From IMG/VR virus record IMGVR_UViG_3300025010_000015, positions 1 to 52,275 of that record: 52,275 bases of DNA; one strand, given 5' to 3'. Every line of letters starts with the position of its first letter. The stretch's first letter is position 1. A model generated the notes under the pieces. The model saw nothing but the letters and a program-made list of their open reading frames with translations. It was not told where the DNA came from and ran no database searches. The position numbers and the translations under genes are program-made. Of this stretch, positions 1-7,779 are shown one piece after another. The stretch is from a virus.

Positions 1-125
1 CGTGCGAACCATTGCCGTGCGAACCATTGCCGTGCGAACCATTGCCGTGCGAACCATTGCCGTGCGAACCATTGCCGTGCGAACCATTGCCGTGCGAACC
101 ATTGCCGTGCGAACCATTGCCGTGC
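1..125. repeat. 15-bp tandem repeat array, left contig end
   Basis: Eight full copies of CGTGCGAACCATTGC followed by five bases of a ninth. The copies I read are identical. All six frames stay open because the unit is a multiple of three with no stop, which creates a spurious repetitive ORF. The last repeat base coincides with the third base of the stop codon of the leftward gene at 125-427. The same array in the same orientation closes the right end of the window. Confidence 0.97.
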
Positions 126-427
126 TAGAATTTGGTGAACTCATAAAGGAATGGACTTTTAAAATTCCATTTTCCGTCTGCCATTTCAATAACGATTGCA
201 TTGTAAAAATCCAGTTCATCACCGTCAACAACCTCGCAAGACACAGACAATCTGTTGCATCTATGCAATGTAAAACATTCTTCCCTTCCGTTGGTGTCAG
301 TGATAAAATAATCACCATTTTTCATCTTGGTTGACAACTCTCTTGCAACAGCTTTAAGCGTGTTGCGTGCGATTCTACCGTTTGGCTTGATATCAAATAT
401 GATATCCATTTTCATTTCAGTCTGCAT
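125..427 (-). CDS. Small hypothetical protein, early-type cluster
   Basis: 100 residues, start ATG at 427 preceded by AGAGAGG with a 7-nt spacer. I do not recognise the family. It has a short helical N-terminal half and a beta-rich acidic C-terminal half. It lies downstream of the gene at 495-758, and both have the same AAGAGAGG-type leader, unlike the AAGGAG leaders of most other genes. Its TAG stop runs directly into the 15-bp tandem array, so if the genome is circular the next leftward gene is the one at 51740-52078. Confidence 0.7.
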   Translation of the reverse strand: MQTEMKMDIIFDIKPNGRIARNTLKAVARELSTKMKNGDYFITDTNGREECFTLHRCNRLSVSCEVVDGDELDFYNAIVIEMADGKWNFKSPFLYEFTKF

Positions 428-494
428 TTTTTAACCTCTCTTTTGATTTGTTACGCCTATGGCGTGTCATGCAGATTGCATAGCTTGTACTGTG

Positions 495-758
495 CTATAA
501 CCGTGTATCCATATGTGAGCAAATGTTACCATTCCATTTGCTGGATACAGATGCTATATAACTTGTACTGCCGTCCCTCACGTGCATCAATTGGAATGTA
601 TTGATTTTTCCGTTGTCTGTATCAATATGTGTTGTTAACATAACATCGTTCAAGCTCTTGCATAACAGCTTGTACACGCTGTAAGCACAACTTAAGTTTG
701 TATAGTCCTCAAAATATATTGAACCGTCCATTGCTGTATATGTGATTTGATGTTTCAT
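495..758 (-). CDS. Small hypothetical protein, first gene of the left-end cluster
   Basis: 87 residues. I place the start at the ATG at 758 because AGAGAGG sits 7 nt before it; the longer reading frame to 809 lacks a binding site and would run into an inverted repeat. No recognised domain. The protein is beta-rich and small, like its neighbours at 125-427 and at the right end of the window. It is the first gene downstream of the leftward consensus promoter at 1302-1330, although about 540 nt of leader lies between. Confidence 0.65.
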   Translation of the reverse strand: MKHQITYTAMDGSIYFEDYTNLSCAYSVYKLLCKSLNDVMLTTHIDTDNGKINTFQLMHVRDGSTSYIASVSSKWNGNICSHMDTRL

Positions 759-795
759 TCTATAACCTCTCTTGTTTGTTTTTTCTATGCAATCC

Positions 796-827
796 ACACA
801 ACACGCCATTTGTTTATCGTGTTGTGT
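796..827. repeat. 10-bp inverted repeat upstream of the 495-758 gene
   Basis: ACACAACACG at 796-805 pairs perfectly with CGTGTTGTGT at 818-827 across a 12-nt loop. The loop side contains one copy of the dispersed CACGCCATT motif (802-810). It lies in the 5' leader of the 495-758 gene and could be an RNA hairpin or a protein site. Confidence 0.6.
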
Positions 828-1228
828 TTCTAGCTATGCATTGACACCGTTCGAAGATGTCAACAACCTTGTCTAACAGTTTGGATGCTATCATTTATCA
901 TGATTTGCATCTGTTCGCTTGTCGATTGCCCATGCACGGTGTCAGCACACTGTAAAGTGTGGGTTGCTGTACCAGTCGTTGTCTGTCACACAACGCACGC
1001 CATTTTATCCTGATGCACTAAGGGAAACCCTTTCATTTAACAACTGGTATTGCGTGCTACTTGCTCTATCACCTACACCGCTGTACTTGGATGGTACAGG
1101 GTCTGAGTTGACACTTTCAACACAACACTTTAAACAGTTGAGTTTGTTTGGTGTATCTGACCGTTTGTGTCTTCAGCCAGTTGTCGTCTCTTGCAAGTTG
1201 CGACATACACTGCATATGCATGATGGTT

Positions 1229-1248
1229 CAGACTTAAGTTTAAGTCTG
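1229..1248. repeat. Near-perfect palindrome CAGACTTAA/TTAAGTCTG
   Basis: CAGACTTAA (1229-1237), two bases, then TTAAGTCTG (1240-1248). The sequence AAGTTTAAG in its centre is repeated at 1254-1262. It sits about 55 nt downstream of the -10 of the leftward promoter at 1302-1330, within that promoter's transcribed leader. It may be an operator or RNA hairpin; there is no adjacent T-tract on the leftward transcript. Confidence 0.55.
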
Positions 1249-1301
1249 ATTGTAAGTTTAAGGATAATGATAATTTAATAATAATGATTTATTCATACTT
1301 A

Positions 1302-1330
1302 ATTATTGCATTTATATAGTATCCTGTCAA
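1302..1330 (-). promoter_or_regulatory. Leftward sigma-70-type promoter
   Basis: On the minus strand, TTGACA (1325-1330) is a perfect -35, followed after exactly 17 nt by AATAAT (1302-1307), five of six matches to TATAAT, in AT-rich surroundings. It points toward the small genes at 495-758 and 125-427 and, through the repeat array, probably toward the right-end cluster. Confidence 0.7.
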
Positions 1331-1461
1331 CTAATATTATTAATATTTTCCATGCTGGATAAAATGATGATAACAAACGTGATTTTTGGACAAAGCCCTC
1401 GTTGCCGTGCGTCAATTATTTTTTATTTTTTATATAATATAGTATATCGTGTACTACTTAT

Positions 1462-1517
1462 ACGTGACGGGCGGCGTGCAAAGCCCACTGCAAGCTCTGT
1501 ATCACGTGACGGGCGGC
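1462..1517. repeat. Two direct 14-bp repeats, 42 bp apart
   Basis: ACGTGACGGGCGGC occurs at 1462-1475 and again at 1504-1517. Start-to-start spacing is 42 bp, close to four helical turns, so both copies face the same side of the DNA. An extremely AT-rich tract (about 1415-1447) lies immediately upstream. The arrangement is typical of a cooperative protein-binding site; the ligand is unknown. Confidence 0.65.
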
Positions 1518-1702
1518 TTATGCCACATGTAAATTGAAGCTCACGCTATGACGTGCACCCCTCGCCACCCTCCGTGTACAGCCAGTTTGATAATTGGACA
1601 CAGGCATTCTAGACCCATACAACACTCATTATCATCATCAATGCTTTGTAAAGACTGTAGTTTGGATGTATAACTACACCACCGAGCCTGAGTTAAAGCT
1701 CC

Positions 1703-1739
1703 AATCATTGATTTGGCATGTTGAGGAAAGGTCATGCCA
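1703..1739. promoter_or_regulatory. Candidate composite operator (palindrome plus inverted repeat)
   Basis: The palindrome AATCATTGATT (1703-1713) is followed by TGGCATG (1714-1720) and its inverted copy CATGCCA (1733-1739). The same elements recur in another order around the promoter at 30719-30747, which suggests a shared regulator. It lies about 75-110 nt upstream of the late promoter. Confidence 0.45.
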
Positions 1740-1811
1740 GCCTTTGATGATTGTCACCGCAAAAGATAGCCATTATCACGTACATATTCCGCATCTGTGT
1801 CAGAATCGGTA

Positions 1812-1840
1812 TTGACTTATGCATGCTTGTGTCGTACACT
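1812..1840 (+). promoter_or_regulatory. Rightward late promoter
   Basis: TTGACT (1812-1817) and TACACT (1835-1840) are separated by exactly 17 nt. Transcription would begin about 1847, just before the AGGTGG ribosome binding site of the first packaging gene at 1861. No terminator is visible until after the major tail protein, so this could drive the packaging, head and neck genes. Confidence 0.6.
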
Positions 1841-1860
1841 GTAGATGAGGTGGAATACCC

Positions 1861-2217
1861 ATGCGAGACCTAGCCGAGACCCGACAAATCATAATCAACA
1901 CATACCAGAGGACACACGATTATGAGATGTCCCTTCGGATTGTCGGCATTAATGACAAATCGGAGCGTATGATAATTGAATCGGACGGTTTGTTTTGGGC
2001 AACGATAACTCGAATCGAGGCTGAGTTCTGTGCATCCTTCACTGAGACACTGCAAGAGTTGATGTATCACGGAAAGAACGAGAATGTCAGACTTCAGGCG
2101 GCTGTCAAGTTGGGAGAGATTTGGCATCGTGACAAGTTCAGCGCACAGAAGAAGGATGAGGACGAGCACACTGTCAACCTGCAGCTCTATCTGCCCGATA
2201 ACGGACGGAGCAAGTGA
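1861..2217 (+). CDS. Putative terminase small subunit
   Basis: 118 residues, ATG preceded by AGGTGG. Assignment rests mainly on position: it is the first gene of the late operon, directly before the large terminase. It is small and mostly helical in the middle, with a short beta-like tail ending in an LPDN motif, compatible with a DNA-recognition subunit that feeds the packaging motor. No clear N-terminal helix-turn-helix is visible, so the family is not certain. Confidence 0.55.
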   Translation: MRDLAETRQIIINTYQRTHDYEMSLRIVGINDKSERMIIESDGLFWATITRIEAEFCASFTETLQELMYHGKNENVRLQAAVKLGEIWHRDKFSAQKKDEDEHTVNLQLYLPDNGRSK

Positions 2218-2288
2218 GCTTGATAATTGTCGTGCGTTGCCCGTTTTGTGGGTGGCGTGGGATGTTGGTAGGACGTGAAGGGCTGTAA
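2214..2288 (+). CDS. Possible 24-residue zinc-knuckle miniprotein
   Basis: A GTG codon overlapping the previous stop as GTGA opens a 24-residue frame containing RCPFCGWRG, half of a zinc-ribbon-like CxxC motif. CGGAG lies just upstream. Com-like phage zinc fingers begin similarly, but here the second CxxC is missing, and the rest of the gap to 2371 offers only another short frame. It could be a genuine tiny gene, a decayed remnant of a longer zinc-finger gene, or chance. Confidence 0.25.
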   Translation: MSLIIVVRCPFCGWRGMLVGREGL

Positions 2289-2371
2289 CGGTAGTGAAGA
2301 TTCATCCACCATGGTGTGGAAGGAGTTCGTGGGACGCTAAGGCGCACCATGCTGAGGATGGAGCGTGACGT

Positions 2372-3823
2372 ATGCCGCAGAGGATAGCAGATGTAGAGCA
2401 GAGCATGGCAAAGGTGAAGAGCATAAAGCCGAACCCTGGGCCACAAGAGCAGTTCTTGGCTACTGAAGCTGATATTGCGGTGTTCGGTGGAGCCGCTGGT
2501 GGCGGAAAAAGCTGGGCGTTGCTCATGGAATCATTGAGGTATGTCGGGGTGCGTGGATATGAGTGCGCGATATTCAGACGGGAAGCCACACAGATAACCT
2601 CCGGTGGTGGACTGTGGGACACAGCGCACATCCTGTATCCAGCTTTCGGTGGAGAACCGAGGACTACGCCACGGCACTTCTGGACATTTCCAGCTGGCTC
2701 GAAGATTGCGTTTGCGCACCTGCAACATGACAAAAGCGTGAAAGCGTGGGACGGTGCACAGCTCACATTGGTTGGATTTGATGAATTGCAACACTTCACG
2801 GAGGCACAATTCTTTTACATGCTGTCGAGGAACCGTTCAACGTGCGGCGTGCGGTCTTACATGCGTGCTACATGCAACCCCGACCCTGATTCGTTCTTGG
2901 TGAAGTTGTTGGCATGGTGGATTGACGAGGAAGGGTATCCGATTCCTGAACGTTCTGGTGTTGTGCGTTGGTTCATAAGACAGAACGGCGAGCTTATTTG
3001 GTTTGATTCGTATGACGAGTGCTATGCACTGTATCATAAGGAGATAGACTCAGGTGATGCAAGTCCTAAGAGCTTTACGTTCATTCGTTCAACGCTGGAG
3101 GATAATCCTGCTCTGATGGAGCTTGACAAAGGCTACAAGGGCAACTTGAATTCGATGTTTGAATATGAACGGCTGAGATTGCTGAAAGGAAACTGGTTTG
3201 CACGACCGCAAGCTGGCGAGATGTTCAAGACTGGATATTGGAAATACATTGACCGTGAGGACGTGCCGCGCATTGACAAGATGAAGGGCATTGTGCGTTA
3301 TTGGGATAGGGCTGGAACATTGCCGAGCGACAAGAATCCCGACCCTGACTGGACTGCTGGTTGCTACATGATGCTGAGTCCCGATGATAAGTTGTACATA
3401 TACGACATGCGGCATGCGAGATTGGAGCCACATGATGTGGAAATGCTTGTGAAGGACACTGCGGAGCAGGACACACGTGAAGTTCCTATCTGGCTCGAAC
3501 GTGACCCTGGGCAAGCTGGCAAGGCTGAAGTTGCTTATTACATCAGGAATCTAATGGGGTACGACCTGCACCAACGTCAGAAAAGGACGTCAAAGTTGTC
3601 TTATTGGAGGCCGTTTGCATCACAGGTGAAGGCTGGCAATGTGTATTTGGTCAGAGCACCGTGGAATAGAACATTTGTTGATGAGCTGGCGTCTGTGACC
3701 GATGGTTCACAAACAACACATGATGACCAAGCTGATGCCGCATCGGGAGCTTTCATGGTTTTGGCAAAGATGATGAAAGATGACATCAGTGATAGCAAGG
3801 CAACGAAGAACATGGGGGTATGA
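2372..3823 (+). CDS. terL: Terminase large subunit (packaging ATPase/nuclease)
   Basis: 483 residues. Pumps DNA into the procapsid and cuts the concatemer. Walker A GGAAGGGKSW is at residues 39-48. Walker B with the catalytic pair DE is at about 131-138. The C-terminal RNase H-like nuclease is marked by RYWDRAG (about D312), a second acidic cluster WLERDPG (about 374-380), and the late HDDQADA aspartates. Start chosen at 2372, where GGAG lies 8 nt upstream; the ATG at 2405 lacks a binding site. Length fits the family. Confidence 0.95.
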   Translation: MPQRIADVEQSMAKVKSIKPNPGPQEQFLATEADIAVFGGAAGGGKSWALLMESLRYVGVRGYECAIFRREATQITSGGGLWDTAHILYPAFGGEPRTTPRHFWTFPAGSKIAFAHLQHDKSVKAWDGAQLTLVGFDELQHFTEAQFFYMLSRNRSTCGVRSYMRATCNPDPDSFLVKLLAWWIDEEGYPIPERSGVVRWFIRQNGELIWFDSYDECYALYHKEIDSGDASPKSFTFIRSTLEDNPALMELDKGYKGNLNSMFEYERLRLLKGNWFARPQAGEMFKTGYWKYIDREDVPRIDKMKGIVRYWDRAGTLPSDKNPDPDWTAGCYMMLSPDDKLYIYDMRHARLEPHDVEMLVKDTAEQDTREVPIWLERDPGQAGKAEVAYYIRNLMGYDLHQRQKRTSKLSYWRPFASQVKAGNVYLVRAPWNRTFVDELASVTDGSQTTHDDQADAASGAFMVLAKMMKDDISDSKATKNMGV

Positions 3824-3824
3824 C

Positions 3825-4109
3825 GTGAAAAAGAAGGAACGCCGAGCGTTGAAAGAGCGAGTGTACAAACAGGAATTGGTGAGATTGGAAGGTGAAATGC
3901 AGGCACAGGCCGATTATCATGCGAAATTGCGTGAGTATGTGAACGTGCATGGCTCAGACAGCCTCCCTATGGAGCATAAAAGGAACGTGAAAGCGGCTTT
4001 TGAGTCGATTCCATGGGAAAAAGACCCTGTTGCGTGTGCTAAAATAGAGAAAACGGCGAAGATTGCAACGAAAAACGTTCTTAAACGAGGAATTATACAA
4101 TGGGCATAA
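3825..4109 (+). CDS. Small conserved-position protein between terminase and portal
   Basis: 94 residues from a GTG at 3825, one base after the terminase stop, with GGGGG upstream. Highly charged and mainly helical (Lys/Arg/Glu-rich first half), probably coiled. It overlaps the portal start by 10 nt, so translation is coupled. No family recognised. Its place between packaging ATPase and portal suggests a head or packaging accessory role, which is inference. Confidence 0.6.
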   Translation: MKKKERRALKERVYKQELVRLEGEMQAQADYHAKLREYVNVHGSDSLPMEHKRNVKAAFESIPWEKDPVACAKIEKTAKIATKNVLKRGIIQWA

Positions 4110-5662
4110 AGAGCAGGGCGAGAGCGTGGCTACGGTCAGTACTCAGCGACAGGTTGAACGATGAATTGTTCGATTTGTCTGCGCGTCCACGTGCATTTGT
4201 CATGAATACCCGTCAAAATGGCAGTACTCCTGTGCTTGACACGGCGAATCCCGCTGTCATTGACCATGCCCTTGTGCGTGGATTGTACCGAAACACACTG
4301 AATCAATACGCTTTGGCTGGACAATTGGTGAAGCCGATAATCGACTCGAACGTGTCGTTCATCGGTGTTCCCACGTTGCGCTCCACCAATGCGAAGACAA
4401 TGCAAGCAATTGACGGTTTCAAGAGCACTCTTCCATGGCAATCCGTGCATCGGATAGCGGAAAGAGAAGGCACGGCGTACGTCTGGCCTCAAGTGCAACC
4501 GAATGGGGAGCTAAAACTAGTCGTTTTGCGCCCTGAGATTGTCAAAACCATCTGCATTGACCCATTGACAAAAGAAGTAAGTGCTTATATACTAGAAGAT
4601 AAGTTCACCTATAAAGACACGCTTGATAATACAAAAAACATCACAATCACCACAGTCATCGATGCAAAACAGATGAAGCAGACCATAGTTGCCGATGAAA
4701 GTAGGCTGAACGTGACAGGTCGGACTATCAGGAACGTGTTTGGATTCATTCCTATTGTAGCTTTTGTGAACGATGCCGAGCCTTGGGAGTCACGTGGACA
4801 TAGTGAGATAGAGAACATCGAGCCGCAGTTGAAGCTATACAATGATATTTCTGTGGAAGCTGTACGTTCACAGAAGCGTGATGGACATCCCAAGATGAAA
4901 GTCACGACAAGCAACGTGCGAAAATGGGTCGAGCGCAACTATGGTGTCGGAATGTACGAGCTTCTGTTGGCAGGGCAAGCTAAATTGTCGCTGGACGATA
5001 GGGATTTATACATTTGTGAGTCCTCAGGCATTGATGGCGAGGGTGACGAAGATGTACAATATGTCGAAGCTAGTCGGACTACCGGAGAGTTCAATTCTTT
5101 ATCTGAAAAGTCGTTCACAAACATCGTGGAAGGTGCACAAACACCGGAAATCATCTTTGGTGCAAACATGGGCACTTCTCTTGCTTCAGTTCGTGAACAG
5201 CGTCCTGCTTATATAAAGAAGATTGAAAAGAAACAGCTTCAATATGAAGCAAGTTGGAGAAAAGTAATCAACGTAGCACTCCAAGTCAAGGGTGTTGCTT
5301 CATTTGAAGAGTATGATTTCGATGACTTCAACATGGTTTGGCCGACTCCTGATTTCTCATCGGAGAAAGAGAAGGCTGACACGGTGAACGTCATGTCTAC
5401 CTCGCTGGTTAAGATGAAGTCAGCGAACATGATGGGTGACAAAGCGATACATAATACGTTGAAACAGCTTGGTATTTTGCAGGTTCAGCAGGATTACAAG
5501 GAGTACGCGAAGGACGTTGAAGATACCGCAAAGCTCATGAAAGAACGCAACCCTGATAAGATTGCAGAACAGGACAACAAGATGAATCAGCGTGTGGCAG
5601 ACGGTGAGTATGACAACACCGTGCCGAACAAGGATAAAAGCGAGGAAGACGATGCCAAATAA
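4100..5662 (+). CDS. Portal protein
   Basis: 520 residues. Forms the dodecameric ring at the capsid vertex through which DNA enters and leaves. The N-terminal part contains repeated alpha/beta segments typical of SPP1-like portals, including an extended long-helix region, a motif resembling the family's FGFIPIV segment (FGFIPIVAFVN) and an acidic, low-complexity C-terminus. Length, position after the terminase and coupling to the following protease all fit. No binding residue can be assigned from sequence alone. Confidence 0.88.
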   Translation: MGIKSRARAWLRSVLSDRLNDELFDLSARPRAFVMNTRQNGSTPVLDTANPAVIDHALVRGLYRNTLNQYALAGQLVKPIIDSNVSFIGVPTLRSTNAKTMQAIDGFKSTLPWQSVHRIAEREGTAYVWPQVQPNGELKLVVLRPEIVKTICIDPLTKEVSAYILEDKFTYKDTLDNTKNITITTVIDAKQMKQTIVADESRLNVTGRTIRNVFGFIPIVAFVNDAEPWESRGHSEIENIEPQLKLYNDISVEAVRSQKRDGHPKMKVTTSNVRKWVERNYGVGMYELLLAGQAKLSLDDRDLYICESSGIDGEGDEDVQYVEASRTTGEFNSLSEKSFTNIVEGAQTPEIIFGANMGTSLASVREQRPAYIKKIEKKQLQYEASWRKVINVALQVKGVASFEEYDFDDFNMVWPTPDFSSEKEKADTVNVMSTSLVKMKSANMMGDKAIHNTLKQLGILQVQQDYKEYAKDVEDTAKLMKERNPDKIAEQDNKMNQRVADGEYDNTVPNKDKSEEDDAK

Positions 5663-6803
5663 GTTTAAGAAAGAGCTGTACAATGCACGATTCAGTACTC
5701 GTGTCATTGGTGGAGCAGGTGTTGAAGCTGAGTCGATTCCAGTTGGAAACCCAAGTGCTGTCGAGACCTTGTTCAAGGGCATGGAAGCGATTGAGTTCGT
5801 GAATGAAGTTCTTCTTGGTGAGGAGCATCCGACTGATGATTGGTCTGGCAACATCATACTCACGGAAGAGTGGGCTCGTTCATATGCGAATGCTGTGAAC
5901 AAGACGCCTGGCCTTCTGTATACGAAAGGACATGAGGATGCTGCACAGCATTGGGCGACCCGTGCCATTGCTGGTGGATATATTGTCGGTGGGAAAGTGG
6001 AGAACGGCAGGTTGCTGTTGCGTAACCGTCTTCTTGTCAAGAAGAACGAGGCTGACAAAGAGTTTGTAGAGCAGACCATGCGTGAGATTGCGGCTGGAAT
6101 GCTCTCAACGTCCACTGGTGACATTCAGAAACGCCGAATAGAGTTCGTTGAGGATGGAAAATACAAGCAGTATGCGGTCGAATCCGTGAAGAATCAGACC
6201 AATGCGCTTGTGGAGCACGACATGCACGCATCGGATGCAAAAATCGTGAGTGCTAATTTTAGACTCGGTTACTATGACAGTAACGATAGATTTGTGGGTG
6301 TAGAGCCCAACGCCACAGATGGTGGTGGGAATCATGACAAAGGAGAAGAAACCATGGGATTCAAAGAAACTGTTGAGATTATCAAGACAGCTTTGAAAAG
6401 TGGCGAGGGAGACATGCCCACTCTGCTCAAAGAGCTTGGACTTGAAGTCGTCACGGAAGAGGTCAAGACTGCTGTTGCACGTCTCAAGGCCGCTGAAGAC
6501 AAAGTTGGTGATATCAGTGCGTTCGTGTCTGGTATCACAGCGGAGCGTGAAGCAAGCTTTACCACGATTAAGTCTGCAAAGCTCAAAGAAGCTTTCACCG
6601 ACAGCATTGTGCATGAAGTCGCAGAGTCTTTGTTCAGCGTAAAAGCTGGTGGAGAAAAAGAGATTACGGACGAGATTACAAGACTCAAAGGTCTTGGAGT
6701 CATCAAGAACATCCAGACCGACCTTGCCTCACGAGTTGGCTATGTGCCGAGTGGTGACGAGAGCGCGGCTGGTACTAAGAACACTGGTGTCGTGGAGGCT
6801 TAA
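5652..6803 (+). CDS. Head-maturation protease fused to scaffold domain
   Basis: 383 residues from ATG 5652, overlapping the portal end by 11 nt. Residues 1 to about 200 resemble phage prohead proteases: a histidine in YTKGHEDA (H94) and serines in AGMLSTSTGD (about S152) are in the order expected for the herpesvirus/phage protease dyad. From residue 235 on the protein is a Lys/Glu-rich helical region typical of scaffolds. An internal in-frame start at 6354 with a strong binding site would release the scaffold alone. The major capsid gene follows two genes later. Confidence 0.8.
   Translation: MPNKFKKELYNARFSTRVIGGAGVEAESIPVGNPSAVETLFKGMEAIEFVNEVLLGEEHPTDDWSGNIILTEEWARSYANAVNKTPGLLYTKGHEDAAQHWATRAIAGGYIVGGKVENGRLLLRNRLLVKKNEADKEFVEQTMREIAAGMLSTSTGDIQKRRIEFVEDGKYKQYAVESVKNQTNALVEHDMHASDAKIVSANFRLGYYDSNDRFVGVEPNATDGGGNHDKGEETMGFKETVEIIKTALKSGEGDMPTLLKELGLEVVTEEVKTAVARLKAAEDKVGDISAFVSGITAEREASFTTIKSAKLKEAFTDSIVHEVAESLFSVKAGGEKEITDEITRLKGLGVIKNIQTDLASRVGYVPSGDESAAGTKNTGVVEA
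6354..6803 (+). CDS. Nested scaffold protein (internal in-frame start)
   Basis: 149 residues read in the same frame as the protease gene. ATG at 6354 is preceded by AAAGGAG (6339-6345) with an ideal 8-nt spacer, far better than chance for an internal codon. The product is nearly all helical with coiled-coil character. Lambda uses the same arrangement (Nu3 inside C), so a free scaffold made alongside the protease-scaffold fusion is likely. Expression of this form is inferred. Confidence 0.7.
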   Translation: MGFKETVEIIKTALKSGEGDMPTLLKELGLEVVTEEVKTAVARLKAAEDKVGDISAFVSGITAEREASFTTIKSAKLKEAFTDSIVHEVAESLFSVKAGGEKEITDEITRLKGLGVIKNIQTDLASRVGYVPSGDESAAGTKNTGVVEA

Positions 6804-6805
6804 TT

Positions 6806-7768
6806 ATGGCTATGACAGCTTACGAAGAGAACTACAATTTTCACGAAGAGACCTTGCAGGACGTATTGCAAGAAGTCACCAATAACACTACGAGAGCCTT
6901 GCTTCACAACGAACTGGTGTATCTCAGTGGCTACTTTGGTGAAGTGTGCGAGCCTGTAAGCATTGGTGCTGGCTTGAAAGGCTACATCAATATCAATCAC
7001 AACCGCACAATCCGTACCGAACAGGTCGGAACTGGTGCACTGCTCAGTGGCGACTTCGCTGTTGGTGGCACGGTGTACGTCATTCCTCAGGTCAATGGAA
7101 GCGAAGCGTTGCTGGTCAATCAGAATGCAATTGCACATCCTGCGAAGCCTGTCGGTATCTGCGTGGCGTTCGCCGCTGACAACTCTTGGGTGACATTCCG
7201 TCCGTTCGTGCAGACTGCCGATTTGGGACTTATTCGTGACATCGATGGAATCATCTCTGATATCACCGATGCAATCGACCTGCTCAATGACGCTGTGACT
7301 GAGACCGGTTCTGTGTTGCAGATGATTGAGGATGAAGCAGAAGAGGCTACGTTCACTCCCGCCGTTGGAAGTGGAATCACTGCTGTCACGCTGAAGAACG
7401 CAATCAATGAAGTCGGAACCGATGTGGAGCTCATCAAGACTAAGCACTTCCTGATGGTCGAGCTTGCTGTGGCCGCTGATGCTTCCGGTGCTGGACTTGC
7501 ATTCACTAATGCGACCACTGGTCTTGCCCTTGGTGACAAGATTGTGGATGTTCATGTGATTTGTGATGCTTCCAATGGTGCTGGAACACTGAAGCTGAAG
7601 CACACTGGTGGAGCTGACATCACTGCGGCTCTTGCGTGTACTACTGTGGATGTGCTTGCTCGTGCGGCTCTCATCACTGATGGCGTGTTGACTGCAAATG
7701 GGCTGACAATCATTGCGAACGGTGCGGCTGACCGTGGCCGTATGTATCTGACCTATATCAAGGCATAA
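6806..7768 (+). CDS. Capsid decoration/auxiliary head protein
   Basis: 320 residues, GGAGG 7 nt before the start. Residues about 45-135 contain a beta-barrel-like segment (GTGALLSGDFAVGGTVYVI) similar in character to small phage decoration proteins of the DUF2190 type. Residues about 165-211 carry a module (TGSVLQMIEDEAEEATFTP and what follows) that appears again twice in the tail fibre gene at 21994. The C-terminal 100 residues form another Ala/Gly/Thr-rich beta domain. Placed between scaffold and major capsid gene. Confidence 0.7.
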   Translation: MAMTAYEENYNFHEETLQDVLQEVTNNTTRALLHNELVYLSGYFGEVCEPVSIGAGLKGYININHNRTIRTEQVGTGALLSGDFAVGGTVYVIPQVNGSEALLVNQNAIAHPAKPVGICVAFAADNSWVTFRPFVQTADLGLIRDIDGIISDITDAIDLLNDAVTETGSVLQMIEDEAEEATFTPAVGSGITAVTLKNAINEVGTDVELIKTKHFLMVELAVAADASGAGLAFTNATTGLALGDKIVDVHVICDASNGAGTLKLKHTGGADITAALACTTVDVLARAALITDGVLTANGLTIIANGAADRGRMYLTYIKA

Positions 7769-7779
7769 GGAGAATGACC

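Larger units (their letters stand above)
828..1860. other. Non-coding regulatory region between divergent transcription units
   Basis: About 1 kb without a convincing gene; the frames open here lack ribosome binding sites. It separates leftward small genes from the rightward terminase genes. It holds a CACGCCATT copy (996-1004), a 20-bp hairpin (1229-1248), an AT-rich stretch (about 1258-1350) with a leftward promoter, a second AT-rich stretch (about 1415-1447), a 14-bp direct repeat (1462-1517), a palindrome plus inverted repeat (1703-1739) and the rightward late promoter (1812-1840). Confidence 0.75.

Noticed and set aside
1-125. CRISPR array at the contig end
   Set aside because: Uninterrupted 15-bp tandem repeat with no spacers.
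2-334. ORF encoding repeated RTIAV pentapeptides
   Set aside because: It is the 15-bp tandem array read in an open frame; it has no ribosome binding site and opposes the gene at 125-427.
919-1278. 119-residue rightward frame in the regulatory region
   Set aside because: No binding site, no recognisable domain, and it crosses palindromes and promoter-like sequence.
1594-1815. 73-residue frame before the late promoter
   Set aside because: No ribosome binding site; it runs through the candidate operator and ends in the promoter.
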